From contig CADBQJ010000009.1 of the NCBI GenBank assembly GCA_902796785.1, positions 1-6,447 on the forward strand: DNA of 6,447 nucleotides, read 5' to 3'. The translations under genes and the position numbers were made by a program. Positions 1 to 6,447 of this stretch are shown here, one piece after another. The stretch is from Fibrobacter succinogenes (GTDB taxonomy: Bacteria; Fibrobacterota; Fibrobacteria; Fibrobacterales; CADBQJ01). The notes beneath the pieces are model-generated. The model had not been told where the DNA came from. It worked only from the letters and a program-made list of their open reading frames with translations, and searched no databases. The first letter of the stretch is position 1. Each line of letters begins with the position of its first letter.

Positions 1-316
1 CCTCCAGGCCATCATCTCGCTGCGCCTGCTCCCCACGGCCGACGGCAAGGGGCGCGTGCCCGCGGCGGAGATCATGATCAACACGCCGGCGATCAAGGAA
101 TACCTCGCCGACGTCGAGAAGACCTCGCTGATCGAGTCGGCCATCGCCGAAGGCCACATCCAGTACCGGAGCCAGACCTTCGACCAGTCCCTCTTCAAGC
201 TTCTCCAGGACGGCCGCATCTCGCGCGAAGAGGCGCTGCAGAACGCGACCAATCCCGACGACTTCGAACTCAAGCTCAGCGGCATCGAGGGGACCTCCTC
301 CCGGGCCTGGAGCTGA
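1..316 (+). CDS. pilT: PilT-family type IV pilus retraction ATPase, C-terminal part (5' end outside window)
   Basis: This is the C-terminal 104 residues of a hexameric secretion-type ATPase that powers pilus retraction at the inner face of the cytoplasmic membrane. Reading begins in frame at base 2 with LQAIISLRLLP, the end of the conserved core, followed by the family blocks GRVPAAEIMINTPAIKEYL, EGHIQYRSQTFDQSL and ATNPDDFELKLSGI. The Walker A, Walker B and His boxes lie upstream of the window, so roughly 250 residues are missing if the protein is of usual length (about 350). The apparent GTG at 56 is an internal valine, not a start. The stretch at 89-112 (AIKEYLAD) aligns with the AIRNLIRE motif of classical PilT but is diverged, so a PilU-like or secondary PilT paralogue is possible. 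The gene ends 23 bases before the deacetylase gene on the same strand with no visible terminator between them, so read-through is likely. Family assignment is secure; PilT versus PilU is not. Confidence 0.9.
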   Translation, partial: LQAIISLRLLPTADGKGRVPAAEIMINTPAIKEYLADVEKTSLIESAIAEGHIQYRSQTFDQSLFKLLQDGRISREEALQNATNPDDFELKLSGIEGTSSRAWS

Positions 317-328
317 TCATCCACATCC

Positions 329-333
329 AGGAG
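329..333 (+). promoter_or_regulatory. Ribosome binding site of the PIG-L deacetylase
   Basis: AGGAG lies six bases before the ATG at 340 and supports that start. The 23-base gap that holds it shows neither a clear promoter nor a terminator. Confidence 0.7.
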
Positions 334-339
334 CGACAA

Positions 340-1152
340 ATGCAGGAATTCGAATACCGCGTCCGCGGCGAAAGCGCGGTCCGCGCCGGCAACGACATCT
401 CCGCGGCCTTCACCGGCTGGAAGGGCGACGCGGAACGGTGGCTCTTCGTGGCGCCGCACGACGACGACATCGTGCTGGGCGCGGGCATCCTCCTCCAGGC
501 CGCCAAGGCCGCGGGGATCCCGCTGCGCATGCTCATCACCACCGACGGCTCGATGGGCTACTGCACCGCCGAACAGCGCCGCACCATCAAGGAGGTGCGC
601 GCCGCCGAGACGATGGACTCCTTCAGGGCCCTCGGCATCGACGACGTGCGCTGGCTCAACTTCCCCGACTGCAGCCTCTCGCGCAACGGCGGCCGCCGCG
701 TGGCCGCGCCGGGCGACCCCTGCGTGATCGAGGGCTTCACGGGCATGCAGAACGCCTACACCCGCGAGATCCGCGACTTCCGCCCCACGCGCCTCTTCGT
801 CCCGAGCGGATGCGACTACCATCCCGACCACAAGATGGTCTACGACGAGGTGATGATCTCGGTCTTCCACGCGGGCGGGGACATCTGGCCCGAGCTGGGC
901 GCCCCGATCCCGGCGACCCCCACGGTCTACGAAATGGCGATCTACGCCGACTTCCCCGTCAAGCCCAACCTGATGGTGAAGTGCTCCCCCGAGGTCCTCG
1001 AGCGCAAGCTCGCGGCCATCGGCGCGTACAAGTCGCAGCTGCAGATCGAGTCGCTGATCAACAACGTCCGCGAATCCGGCCCGATGGAGCTCTACCGCGA
1101 AATCGAGTTCTCGCTCTACCAGCCCAAGACCTACCTGAAGGACTTCGAATGA
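340..1152 (+). CDS. PIG-L/LmbE-family zinc-dependent deacetylase
   Basis: The 270-residue protein belongs to the PIG-L (LmbE) family, whose members remove acetyl groups from N-acetyl-amino sugars or related conjugates, for example in bacillithiol and mycothiol synthesis. The first metal motif is FVAPHDDDIVLGAG at about residues 36-49. H40 and D43 are the expected zinc ligands and D42 the expected catalytic base. The glutamate that usually follows (PHPDDE) is I44 here. TDGSMG (68-73), the helix EVRAAET (85-91) and the second metal motif HPDH (161-164, with H164 the expected ligand) are all present and in family order. No signal peptide is seen, so it is probably cytoplasmic. Length is normal for the family. 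The start at 340 has a good AGGAG site. Its stop overlaps the start of the epimerase gene, which points to coupled translation and a linked role in sugar metabolism. The substrate cannot be read from the sequence. Confidence 0.9.
   Translation: MQEFEYRVRGESAVRAGNDISAAFTGWKGDAERWLFVAPHDDDIVLGAGILLQAAKAAGIPLRMLITTDGSMGYCTAEQRRTIKEVRAAETMDSFRALGIDDVRWLNFPDCSLSRNGGRRVAAPGDPCVIEGFTGMQNAYTREIRDFRPTRLFVPSGCDYHPDHKMVYDEVMISVFHAGGDIWPELGAPIPATPTVYEMAIYADFPVKPNLMVKCSPEVLERKLAAIGAYKSQLQIESLINNVRESGPMELYREIEFSLYQPKTYLKDFE
1137..1142 (+). promoter_or_regulatory. Ribosome binding site of the aldose epimerase, inside the deacetylase gene
   Basis: GAAGGA sits within the last codons of the deacetylase gene, six bases before the ATG at 1149. 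It selects the ATG of the ATGA overlap as the epimerase start. Confidence 0.65.
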
Positions 1153-2090
1153 GCTTCGCGATCGAAAGATTCCGCGCCGGCGCCGTCGACGTCGTCGCGC
1201 TGCGCAACCATGCCAACGGCGAATGGGCGGAGATCCTCCCCGGCTTCGGCGGAACGGTCCACCGCCTGGCGCTCGACGCCGGCGAAGGGGTCGAGCAGAT
1301 CCTGGACTGCGACGCCGACCGCGAGATCCCCGAGAACCCCAAGTCGCGCGGCCGCGTCCTCTTCCCCTGGAACGACCGGCTTCCCGGCGCGCGCTTCGTC
1401 TTCGAGGGGCGGACCGTCCGGATGACCCCCGACAAGGGCGACGGCTCCCGCATCCACGGCCTGATCCGCTTCTCGCGAACGGAGGTCCTGGAGGAGAAGG
1501 CGGACGAAACCGGCGCCGAAATCCGGCTCGGAATCACGCTCGACGACCCCGCGAAGTTCGACGGCTGGCCCTACCGGCTGCGCCTGGAGACGCGCTACCG
1601 CCTCGAGAAGGGCCGGCTCTCCCTGGAGTTCCGCATCTCGAACCTCGGCGCGGAGAACGCGCCGGTCGCCCTCGGCTGGCATCCCTACTTCACGCTCGGC
1701 GGATCGATCGAAGGGGCGACCCTGACGCTCTCGGGCGACCGCTACGTGGAGGTGGCGCCCGACCTGATGCCCACCGGCGCCGTCCCCTCCGTGGAGGGGA
1801 CCTCGCTCGACTTCCGCAGGGGCGGCGCGCTGGGCAAGGAAGAGCTCGACGTCGCGCTCTCCTCCGGCGACGGCGTGGCGCGGCTCTCGCGCGGCGGAAG
1901 CGCGGTCACGCTCCGGCAGGACCCGAAGTTCTTCCGCTGGTTCCAGCTCTACACCCCTCCGGGGAACCGCTCCATCGCGATCGAGCCGGTTTCGGGCGCC
2001 ACCGACGCGCTCAACCGCCCCGAGCTCGGACTGACCGTCCTGAAGCCCGGCGAATCCGTCGAGTCGCGCTGCGAAGTCGCCGCCGGCTGA
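1149..2090 (+). CDS. Aldose 1-epimerase (GalM/mutarotase-like) family protein
   Basis: The 313-residue protein has the marks of the galactose-mutarotase-like fold, whose enzymes interconvert the alpha and beta anomers of free or phosphorylated aldoses. RVLFPWNDRLPGARFVFEG (69-87) matches the sugar-binding block with its conserved N and R. Catalytic-type histidines fall in IHGL (H103) and GWHPYF (H178), and the catalytic-type glutamate in IEPVSGATDALN (E279). The complete triad suggests an active enzyme. No signal peptide is seen. The start is the ATG of an ATGA overlap with the deacetylase stop, backed by GAAGGA six bases upstream. The frame stays open upstream to 438, but that part is an Arg/Pro-rich shadow of the deacetylase. 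The two genes are probably one translational unit. The sugar is unknown: classical GalM on galactose/glucose, a hexose-6-phosphate epimerase, or an enzyme specific to a deacetylated sugar are all possible, so no symbol is given. Confidence 0.9.
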   Translation: MSFAIERFRAGAVDVVALRNHANGEWAEILPGFGGTVHRLALDAGEGVEQILDCDADREIPENPKSRGRVLFPWNDRLPGARFVFEGRTVRMTPDKGDGSRIHGLIRFSRTEVLEEKADETGAEIRLGITLDDPAKFDGWPYRLRLETRYRLEKGRLSLEFRISNLGAENAPVALGWHPYFTLGGSIEGATLTLSGDRYVEVAPDLMPTGAVPSVEGTSLDFRRGGALGKEELDVALSSGDGVARLSRGGSAVTLRQDPKFFRWFQLYTPPGNRSIAIEPVSGATDALNRPELGLTVLKPGESVESRCEVAAG

Positions 2091-3002
2091 TCAGCCCTCC
2101 CGCGCCTCGCGCGGATGGAACCTCCGGTGCGTCTCCTGCAGGCGCATCCGGTCCAGGTGCGTGTAGATCTGCGTGGTCGTGATGCTCGCGTGGCCGAGCA
2201 GCTCCTGCAGCACGCGCAGGTCGATTCCCCCCTCCAGCAGATGGGTGGCGTAGGAGTGCCGGAAGGTGTGCGGCGTGACCTGCGGCGCGATCTCCGCGCA
2301 CCGCTTCTTGACGATCTGCCACGCCCCCACGCGGCCGAGCGGCCCGCCGCGGAGGTTGAGCAGCAGCGCGTCGCTCTTCGGGTTCAGCAGCGGGCGCTCC
2401 TCGCGGCGGTAGCGGTCGACCAGGGCCGCCGCGTTCGGGCCGATGGGCGCGAGCCGCTGCTTGGAGCCCTTCCCCTGGACGAGCAGCCACCCCTCGTCGA
2501 GCCTCATCCGCTCGAGCGTCATGCCGATCGCCTCGGAGATGCGCAGCCCCGCCCCGTAGAGCAGCTCGAGCAGCGCGCGGTCGCGCAGGCCGCCGCGTTC
2601 GCCGAGGTCGATTCCGCCGAGGATCGCGTCGACCTGTTCCACGGAGAGCACGTCGGGCAGGTGGCGCCCCCGGCGCCGCGACGCGAGGAGCTCGGCGGGG
2701 TTGTCCGGGCGCGCCCCCTCGGCGGCGAGGCGGGCGAAGAGCGACTTCGCGGCGGCCAGCTTCCGGGCGATGGTGGCGTCCGCGGCGCCGAGCTCGTCCA
2801 GGGCGTCGAAATAGCCCTCCAGCGCCGCGCGGTCGCAGCGGACGAGCGAGGCGCCGGATTCCTCCAGCCAGCGGGCCAGCTGCCGCCCGTCGGAGAGGTA
2901 GGCGGAGCGGGTGGCGGGGGAGTTCCGCGCCTCCACGGCCATCCAGCCGTCCCAGAGCCCCAGGAGGGAATCGGCGGAACCGGGGTCTTTCGGGTCGTTC
3001 AT
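2091..3002 (-). CDS. xerD: XerC/XerD-type tyrosine recombinase
   Basis: The 303-residue site-specific recombinase carries the full tyrosine-recombinase active site: R154 (GAGLRISE), K178 (QGKGSK), H245 and R248 ([14 protein letters not shown]), H271 ([15 protein letters not shown]) and nucleophile Y280. R-to-K and H-to-Y spacings match those of E. coli XerD as I recall them. Residues 10-105 form the N-terminal SAM-like core-binding domain, and about 115-295 the catalytic domain. The C-terminal HRRFHPREA resembles the XerC/XerD tail. These features favour a housekeeping resolver of chromosome dimers at dif, working with FtsK and a partner Xer, over a phage integrase. XerC versus XerD cannot be decided firmly here. 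No attachment site, cassette array or phage gene lies nearby. ATG at 3002 is the sensible start: the frame is closed by TAG four codons upstream, and the next Met (residue 21) would cut the first helix. The upstream GAGG is only two bases from ATG. The stop directly abuts the epimerase stop on the other strand. Confidence 0.93.
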   Translation of the reverse strand: MNDPKDPGSADSLLGLWDGWMAVEARNSPATRSAYLSDGRQLARWLEESGASLVRCDRAALEGYFDALDELGAADATIARKLAAAKSLFARLAAEGARPDNPAELLASRRRGRHLPDVLSVEQVDAILGGIDLGERGGLRDRALLELLYGAGLRISEAIGMTLERMRLDEGWLLVQGKGSKQRLAPIGPNAAALVDRYRREERPLLNPKSDALLLNLRGGPLGRVGAWQIVKKRCAEIAPQVTPHTFRHSYATHLLEGGIDLRVLQELLGHASITTTQIYTHLDRMRLQETHRRFHPREAREG

Positions 3003-3008
3003 GGCCTC

Positions 3009-3022
3009 AATCTAGGTAGATT
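3009..3022. promoter_or_regulatory. Symmetric TAGATT element in the divergent recombinase/antiporter gap (candidate paired -10 boxes)
   Basis: AATCTA-GG-TAGATT is an inverted repeat with perfect 6-base arms and a 2-base centre, inside the 49-base gap between two divergent genes. Each arm reads TAGATT toward its own gene and matches four of six bases of the -10 consensus TATAAT. On the - strand a TTGATA (3034-3039) lies 19 bases upstream of the box, a good -35 match at slightly long spacing. On the + strand I find no convincing -35. The site is AT-rich in very GC-rich surroundings. It could instead be an operator for a dimeric regulator. Confidence 0.45.
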
Positions 3023-3037
3023 TGCGGACGAGATATC

Positions 3038-3044
3038 AAAGGAG
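3038..3044 (+). promoter_or_regulatory. Ribosome binding site deciding the antiporter start
   Basis: AAAGGAG is a strong Shine-Dalgarno sequence seven bases before GTG at 3052. It favours that GTG over TTG at 3022, which lies upstream of it at the edge of the TAGATT element, and over ATG at 3070. Confidence 0.75.
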
Positions 3045-3051
3045 CCCTTTC

Positions 3052-4002
3052 GTGCTGAACCAGGCCGTGATGCCGATAGCGATGGTCGCGCTGGGATTCG
3101 TCTCCCTCACCAAGGGGGCGACCTGGCTCGTGGACGGAGCCCGCGCGCTGGCGCGCCGGCTCGGCGTTTCGGAGCTGCTGATCGGGCTGACGGTCGTGGC
3201 CTTCGGCACCAGCCTTCCGGAGATGACGGTGAACCTCTTCTCCGCGGCGCAGGGGAGCGCGGAGCTCGCCCTGGGGAACGTCCTGGGGAGCAACGTCTGC
3301 AACATCCTCCTGATCCTGGGCGTCTGCGCGCTCGTCCGGCCCGTGGTCTTCCCGCGCGGCGTCTGCCGCTTCGAGCTGCCAGTCGCCGCCGGGGTCGCGC
3401 CCTTCCTGGCGCTGCTCGTCCTCCTCTCCGCCGATTCCCGCGTGGACGCGCTCGGCGGGGCGGTGCTGCTGCTGGCCTTCGCGCTCTTCCTCGCCGGCTC
3501 CTTCCGGCGCGGCGTTCCCGAGGAGGGCTCCGCCGAAGGGGGGATGCGCGTCGCCCGGGCCGTCTTCCTCGTGGCGATCGGGCTGATCTGCCTGGTGGCC
3601 GGCGGCAAGGTCATCGTCTCCGGCGCCTCCTCCCTGGCGCGCCTGGCCGGGCTGGGCGAAGGGGCGATCGGCATGACGATCGTGGCCGTGGGGACCAGCC
3701 TGCCCGAGCTGGCGGCGTCGCTGGCGGCCGTGCGGCGCGGAAGCGGCGACCTGGCGGTGGGGAACGTGGTCGGGTCGAACGTCTTCAACGTGCTGATGGT
3801 GCTCGGGCTCACCGCGCTCGTCGAGCCGGTTCCCGTCGGAAGGCCCGAATGGGCGCAGATTCTCATGGCCTCCGGGGCCGGCTTCCTGCTGGTCCTCTGC
3901 CTGTTCGCCGGGCCCGCCTCGGGACGGCGGCGCCTGGGGCGGCTCTCCGGGGCGCTTTTCCTCCTCGCCTACGCCGCCGTGGTGCGGTTTTCGCTGGTCT
4001 GA
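3052..4002 (+). CDS. Calcium/sodium antiporter of the CaCA (YrbG-like) family
   Basis: The 316-residue inner-membrane protein exchanges cations, most likely extruding Ca2+ in return for Na+. Two homologous alpha repeats are plain: VVAFGTSLPEM (48-58) with GNVLGSNVCNILLILG (75-90), and IVAVGTSLPEL (210-220) with GNVVGSNVFNVLMVLG (237-252). E57 and E219 correspond to the ion-binding glutamates of the archaeal exchanger NCX_Mj. S80/S242 and N84/N246 occupy the other ligand positions by spacing. Hydrophobic stretches suggest ten helices, at about 6-30, 42-66, 72-98, 108-128, 132-151, 168-192, 205-228, 234-258, 267-287 and 296-314. A charged loop at 152-167 separates the two five-helix halves, which is the inverted-repeat fold expected. 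The GTG start is chosen for its AAAGGAG site. The gene stands alone: it is divergent from the recombinase and closed by a hairpin. Family is certain; ion selectivity (Na+/Ca2+, K+-dependent, or H+ coupled) is inferred. Confidence 0.93.
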   Translation: MLNQAVMPIAMVALGFVSLTKGATWLVDGARALARRLGVSELLIGLTVVAFGTSLPEMTVNLFSAAQGSAELALGNVLGSNVCNILLILGVCALVRPVVFPRGVCRFELPVAAGVAPFLALLVLLSADSRVDALGGAVLLLAFALFLAGSFRRGVPEEGSAEGGMRVARAVFLVAIGLICLVAGGKVIVSGASSLARLAGLGEGAIGMTIVAVGTSLPELAASLAAVRRGSGDLAVGNVVGSNVFNVLMVLGLTALVEPVPVGRPEWAQILMASGAGFLLVLCLFAGPASGRRRLGRLSGALFLLAYAAVVRFSLV

Positions 4003-4003
4003 C

Positions 4004-4029
4004 GGGGCGGGGGGAACCGCCCCCCTTTT
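4004..4029 (+). terminator. Probable intrinsic terminator after the antiporter gene
   Basis: One base after the stop codon, GGGGCGG (4004-4010) can pair with CCGCCCC (4017-4023) around the loop GGGGAA. Alternatively GGGGGG (4009-4014) pairs with CCCCCC (4020-4025) around AACCG, running straight into TTTT (4026-4029). Either fold gives a strong GC stem and a short T tract. The tract is short, so efficiency is uncertain. Confidence 0.6.
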
Positions 4030-4030
4030 C

Positions 4031-4036
4031 TAGATT
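4031..4036 (+). promoter_or_regulatory. Candidate -10 element of purL (TAGATT)
   Basis: The same TAGATT hexamer seen in the divergent gap follows the terminator and lies 48 bases before the purL ATG, which would give a leader of about 40 bases. No good -35 hexamer is found at normal spacing, and the region upstream is the GC-rich hairpin. The call rests on recurrence, position and local AT content. Confidence 0.35.
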
Positions 4037-4074
4037 TCGGGTCCCCCGGGAACGCGCGTGCGCCCCGGTTCGAC

Positions 4075-4078
4075 GAGG
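4075..4078 (+). promoter_or_regulatory. Ribosome binding site of purL
   Basis: GAGG lies six bases before ATG at 4085 and supports that start, which also matches the length of the N-terminus in enterobacterial PurL. Confidence 0.6.
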
Positions 4079-4084
4079 TCCGCC

Positions 4085-6447
4085 ATGCTGCTGCTTCCCG
4101 GCACTTCCTGCCTTTCCCCCATCCGCAAAACACGTCTTCTGGAACAGGTGCGGGAGGCGCTGCGGGGGAAGGGGCCGGCCGTCCGGTCGATTTCGGGCCG
4201 CTTCGTCCACCTGGCCGACGTCTCGCGCGACCTCTCCGAAGAGGAGAAGGGCCGCCTGGACCGCCTTCTCCGCTACGGCCCCGCCTTCCCCGTCGAGGGC
4301 GCCGAGGAGGGCGAGCCCTTCCTGGTGCTGCCCCGGTTCGGAACCATCTCCCCCTGGTCCTCCAAGGCGACCGACATCGCCCGCATCTGCGGCCTGGACG
4401 CCGTGCGCCGGCTGGAACGCGGCCGCCGCTTCTCGGTGGTCGCCGACGGCGAATGGGACGAGGAGTCGCGCGCCGCGGTCGCCGCCGTCCTCCACGACCG
4501 CATGATGGAGGTCGTCCTCCGCGACGAAGCCGGCGCCGAGGCGCTCTTCGACCGCGGGACGCCCGCGCCGAAGACCGTGGTTCCGCTGACCACGCAGGGG
4601 CGCGCCGCGCTGGAAAAGGCCAACGTCGAGCTGGGCCTCGCGCTGGCGCCCGACGAAATGGACTACCTGCTCGAAAGCTTCGCCAAGCTGGGCCGCGACC
4701 CGAGCGACGTCGAGCTGATGATGTTCGCGCAGGCCAACTCCGAGCACTGCCGCCACAAGATCTTCAACGCCAAGTGGACCATCGACGGGAAGGAGCAGGA
4801 GCTCTCGCTCTTCGCGATGATCCGCAACAGCCACCAGAAGACCCCGGACCACGTGCTGAGCGCCTACAAGGACAACGCCGCGGTGATGGAAGGGCCCGTC
4901 GAGAAGCGCTTCTGGGCCGAACCGACCGGCGGGAGCTACTCCTACCACAAGGAGGAGATCGACATCCTGATGAAGGTGGAGACCCACAACCATCCCACCG
5001 CCATCTCCCCCTATCCCGGCGCGGCGACCGGCTCCGGCGGCGAAATCCGCGACGAAGGCGCCACCGGGCGCGGCTCCAAGCCCAAGGCGGGCCTCACCGG
5101 CTTCTCGGTCTCCAACCTCCGCATCCCCGGCGCCGAGCGCCCGTGGGAAGAGGACTTCGGCAAGCCCGACCGCATCGCCTCCGCGCTGCAGATCATGGTC
5201 GACGGCCCGCTCGGCGGCGCCGGCTTCAACAACGAGTTCGGCCGCCCGAACCTGCTGGGCTACTTCCGCACCTACGAGGAACGCGTGCCCGGTCCGGCCG
5301 GCGTGGAGATCCGCGGCTACCACAAGCCCATCATGCTGGCCGGCGGCCTGGGCAGCATCCGCCGCGAACAGGTGCAGAAGGGGACCATCGCCCCCGGCGA
5401 CAAGCTGGTCGTCCTGGGCGGGCCCGCCATGCTGATCGGCCTGGGCGGCGGCGCCGCCTCGTCGATGGCCTCCGGGTCGTCGAAGGCCGACCTCGACTTC
5501 GCCTCGGTGCAGCGCGACAACCCCGAGATGGAACGCCGCTGCCAGGAGGTGATCGACCGCTGCTGGGCGCTGGGCGAGAAGAACCCCATCGAGTTCATCC
5601 ACGACGTCGGCGCGGGCGGGCTTTCGAACGCCCTGCCCGAACTGGTCTCCGACGGCGGCCGCGGCGGGAAGTTCCAGCTGCGCGCGGTCCCCAACGACGA
5701 GCCCGGCATGAGCCCCAAGGAGATCTGGTGCAACGAAAGCCAGGAACGCTACGTCCTGGCGATCCCCGCCGACCGCATGGCGACCTTCGAGTCGATCTGC
5801 GCCCGCGAACGGTGCCCCTACGCGGTCGTCGGCGAGGCGACCGGGGAACGCCGGCTCGTGCTGGACGACTCGCACTTCGGCGACCGGCCGATCGACATGC
5901 CGCTCGACCTGCTGCTCGGCAAGCCCCCGCGCATGCACCGCGACGTCAAGAGCCTCGCCGCGAAGGGCAAGGCGCTCGACCGCTCCGGCGTCACGCTCGA
6001 GGAGGCGGCCCGCCGCGTGCTGCTGCTCCCCGCGGTCGCCGACAAGACCTTCCTGATCACCATCGGCGACCGCAGCGTGACCGGACAGGTCTGCCGCGAC
6101 CAGATGGTCGGCCCCTGGCAGGTTCCCGTGGCCGACTGCGCCGTGACCGCCGCGGGCTTCGAGGCCTACGCGGGCGAGGCGATGTCGATGGGCGAACGCA
6201 CCCCCGTCGCGCTCCTCTCCTACGGCGCCGCCGCGCGGATGTCCGTCGCCGAGGCGCTCACCAACCTGGCCGCCGCGCCGGTCGAAAGCCTGCGCCGCGT
6301 CAAGCTCTCCGCCAACTGGATGGCCGCCGCGGGCCACCCCGGCGAGGACGCCGGCCTCTACGAGGCGGTGAAGGCCGTCGGCATGGAGCTCTGCCCCGCG
6401 CTCGGCGTCTCGATCCCCGTCGGCAAGGACTCGATGTCGATGAAGAC
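4085..6447 (+). CDS. purL: Phosphoribosylformylglycinamidine synthase, single-chain form (3' end outside window)
   Basis: This cytoplasmic enzyme performs the fourth step of de novo purine synthesis: FGAR + glutamine + ATP give FGAM + glutamate + ADP + Pi. The 787 codons present align almost without gaps to the remembered E. coli protein of about 1295 residues, so about 500 residues are missing. Residues 1-150 form the PurS-like domain, with [15 protein letters not shown] near 87-101. The linker block [16 protein letters not shown] begins at 214. The FGAM synthetase core follows, with [12 protein letters not shown] (298-309), the glycine-rich [19 protein letters not shown] (312-330), [13 protein letters not shown] (452-464), [18 protein letters not shown] (near 477-494) and [11 protein letters not shown] (506-516). 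The window closes at GKDSMSMK (780-787), at the second AIRS-like half. The glutaminase domain with its Cys-His-Glu triad lies beyond the window. The gene has its own leader after the antiporter terminator, so it is probably a separate transcription unit. No frameshift or missing motif is seen. Identification is certain. Confidence 0.98.
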   Translation, partial: MLLLPGTSCLSPIRKTRLLEQVREALRGKGPAVRSISGRFVHLADVSRDLSEEEKGRLDRLLRYGPAFPVEGAEEGEPFLVLPRFGTISPWSSKATDIARICGLDAVRRLERGRRFSVVADGEWDEESRAAVAAVLHDRMMEVVLRDEAGAEALFDRGTPAPKTVVPLTTQGRAALEKANVELGLALAPDEMDYLLESFAKLGRDPSDVELMMFAQANSEHCRHKIFNAKWTIDGKEQELSLFAMIRNSHQKTPDHVLSAYKDNAAVMEGPVEKRFWAEPTGGSYSYHKEEIDILMKVETHNHPTAISPYPGAATGSGGEIRDEGATGRGSKPKAGLTGFSVSNLRIPGAERPWEEDFGKPDRIASALQIMVDGPLGGAGFNNEFGRPNLLGYFRTYEERVPGPAGVEIRGYHKPIMLAGGLGSIRREQVQKGTIAPGDKLVVLGGPAMLIGLGGGAASSMASGSSKADLDFASVQRDNPEMERRCQEVIDRCWALGEKNPIEFIHDVGAGGLSNALPELVSDGGRGGKFQLRAVPNDEPGMSPKEIWCNESQERYVLAIPADRMATFESICARERCPYAVVGEATGERRLVLDDSHFGDRPIDMPLDLLLGKPPRMHRDVKSLAAKGKALDRSGVTLEEAARRVLLLPAVADKTFLITIGDRSVTGQVCRDQMVGPWQVPVADCAVTAAGFEAYAGEAMSMGERTPVALLSYGAAARMSVAEALTNLAAAPVESLRRVKLSANWMAAAGHPGEDAGLYEAVKAVGMELCPALGVSIPVGKDSMSMK

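Noticed and set aside
56..316. A separate small 86-residue gene starting at GTG 56
   Set aside because: The same frame continues to the window edge and encodes the preceding conserved PilT residues, so the GTG is an internal valine.
438..1148. Possible N-terminal extension of the epimerase overlapping the deacetylase
   Set aside because: The frame is open but encodes Arg/His/Pro-rich shadow sequence. The epimerase fold is complete from ATG 1149, which has its own ribosome site.
1223..2182. A 319-codon + strand open frame over the epimerase and the 3' end of the recombinase
   Set aside because: Arg/Pro-rich shadow sequence crossing a convergent gene boundary, with no motif.
2091..3002. The tyrosine recombinase as a sign of an integron, prophage or genomic island
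   Set aside because: Its sequence is of the housekeeping Xer type, and no repeats, attachment site, cassette genes, tRNA target or shift in base composition is seen around it.
3022..3051. TTG at 3022 as the antiporter start
   Set aside because: It begins at the last base of the TAGATT element and lies upstream of the strong AAAGGAG, which is correctly placed for GTG 3052.
2115..4505. A 796-codon + strand open frame across the recombinase, antiporter and purL start
   Set aside because: It runs through three well-supported genes on both strands and two regulatory gaps, and its Arg/Pro/Ala-rich product resembles no protein family.
3863..6337. An 824-codon open frame on the - strand opposite purL
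   Set aside because: It is the antisense shadow of a GC-rich gene: low-complexity A/G/R/H/D composition and no recognisable domain, while the + strand frame is unmistakable PurL throughout.

Overview
The window is GC-rich, tightly packed bacterial chromosomal DNA. It holds six protein-coding genes, two of them cut by the window edges, and three short intergenic gaps. Almost every base is explained by core or housekeeping genes. I see no tRNA, rRNA, CRISPR array, insertion sequence, prophage or obvious island. A twitching-motility ATPase implies type IV pili, hence most likely a Gram-negative-type cell. The single-chain (long) form of PurL fits Proteobacteria and several other Gram-negative phyla, and argues against the three-subunit PurS/PurL/PurQ arrangement. 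The high GC, the PIG-L deacetylase and the odd promoter-like hexamers would fit a PVC-type lineage (Verrucomicrobia, Lentisphaerae or Kiritimatiellae), but the sequence does not settle the phylum.

Layout: positions 1-2090 carry three genes on the + strand. They are the 3' end of a pilT-family pilus retraction ATPase, a PIG-L/LmbE-family zinc deacetylase 23 bases further on, and an aldose 1-epimerase-like protein whose start overlaps the deacetylase stop (ATGA). The last two are probably translationally coupled and may act on the same sugar or glycan; their proximity to pilT may be only a shared transcript. Positions 2091-3002 hold a XerC/XerD-type tyrosine recombinase on the - strand, whose stop codon directly abuts the epimerase stop.

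A 49-base divergent gap (3003-3051) then separates the recombinase from a ten-helix Na+/Ca2+-exchanger-family antiporter on the + strand (3052-4002). A GC-rich hairpin followed by four T's ends that gene. A second short gap with a promoter-like TAGATT leads into purL (from 4085), which runs off the window after 787 codons of an expected roughly 1300.

No unknown multi-gene system is visible. The points most worth a second look are the symmetric AATCTA-GG-TAGATT element in the divergent gap (with a possibly leaderless recombinase mRNA), the recurrence of TAGATT upstream of purL, the coupled deacetylase/epimerase pair, and small departures from consensus in the deacetylase and PilT motifs.
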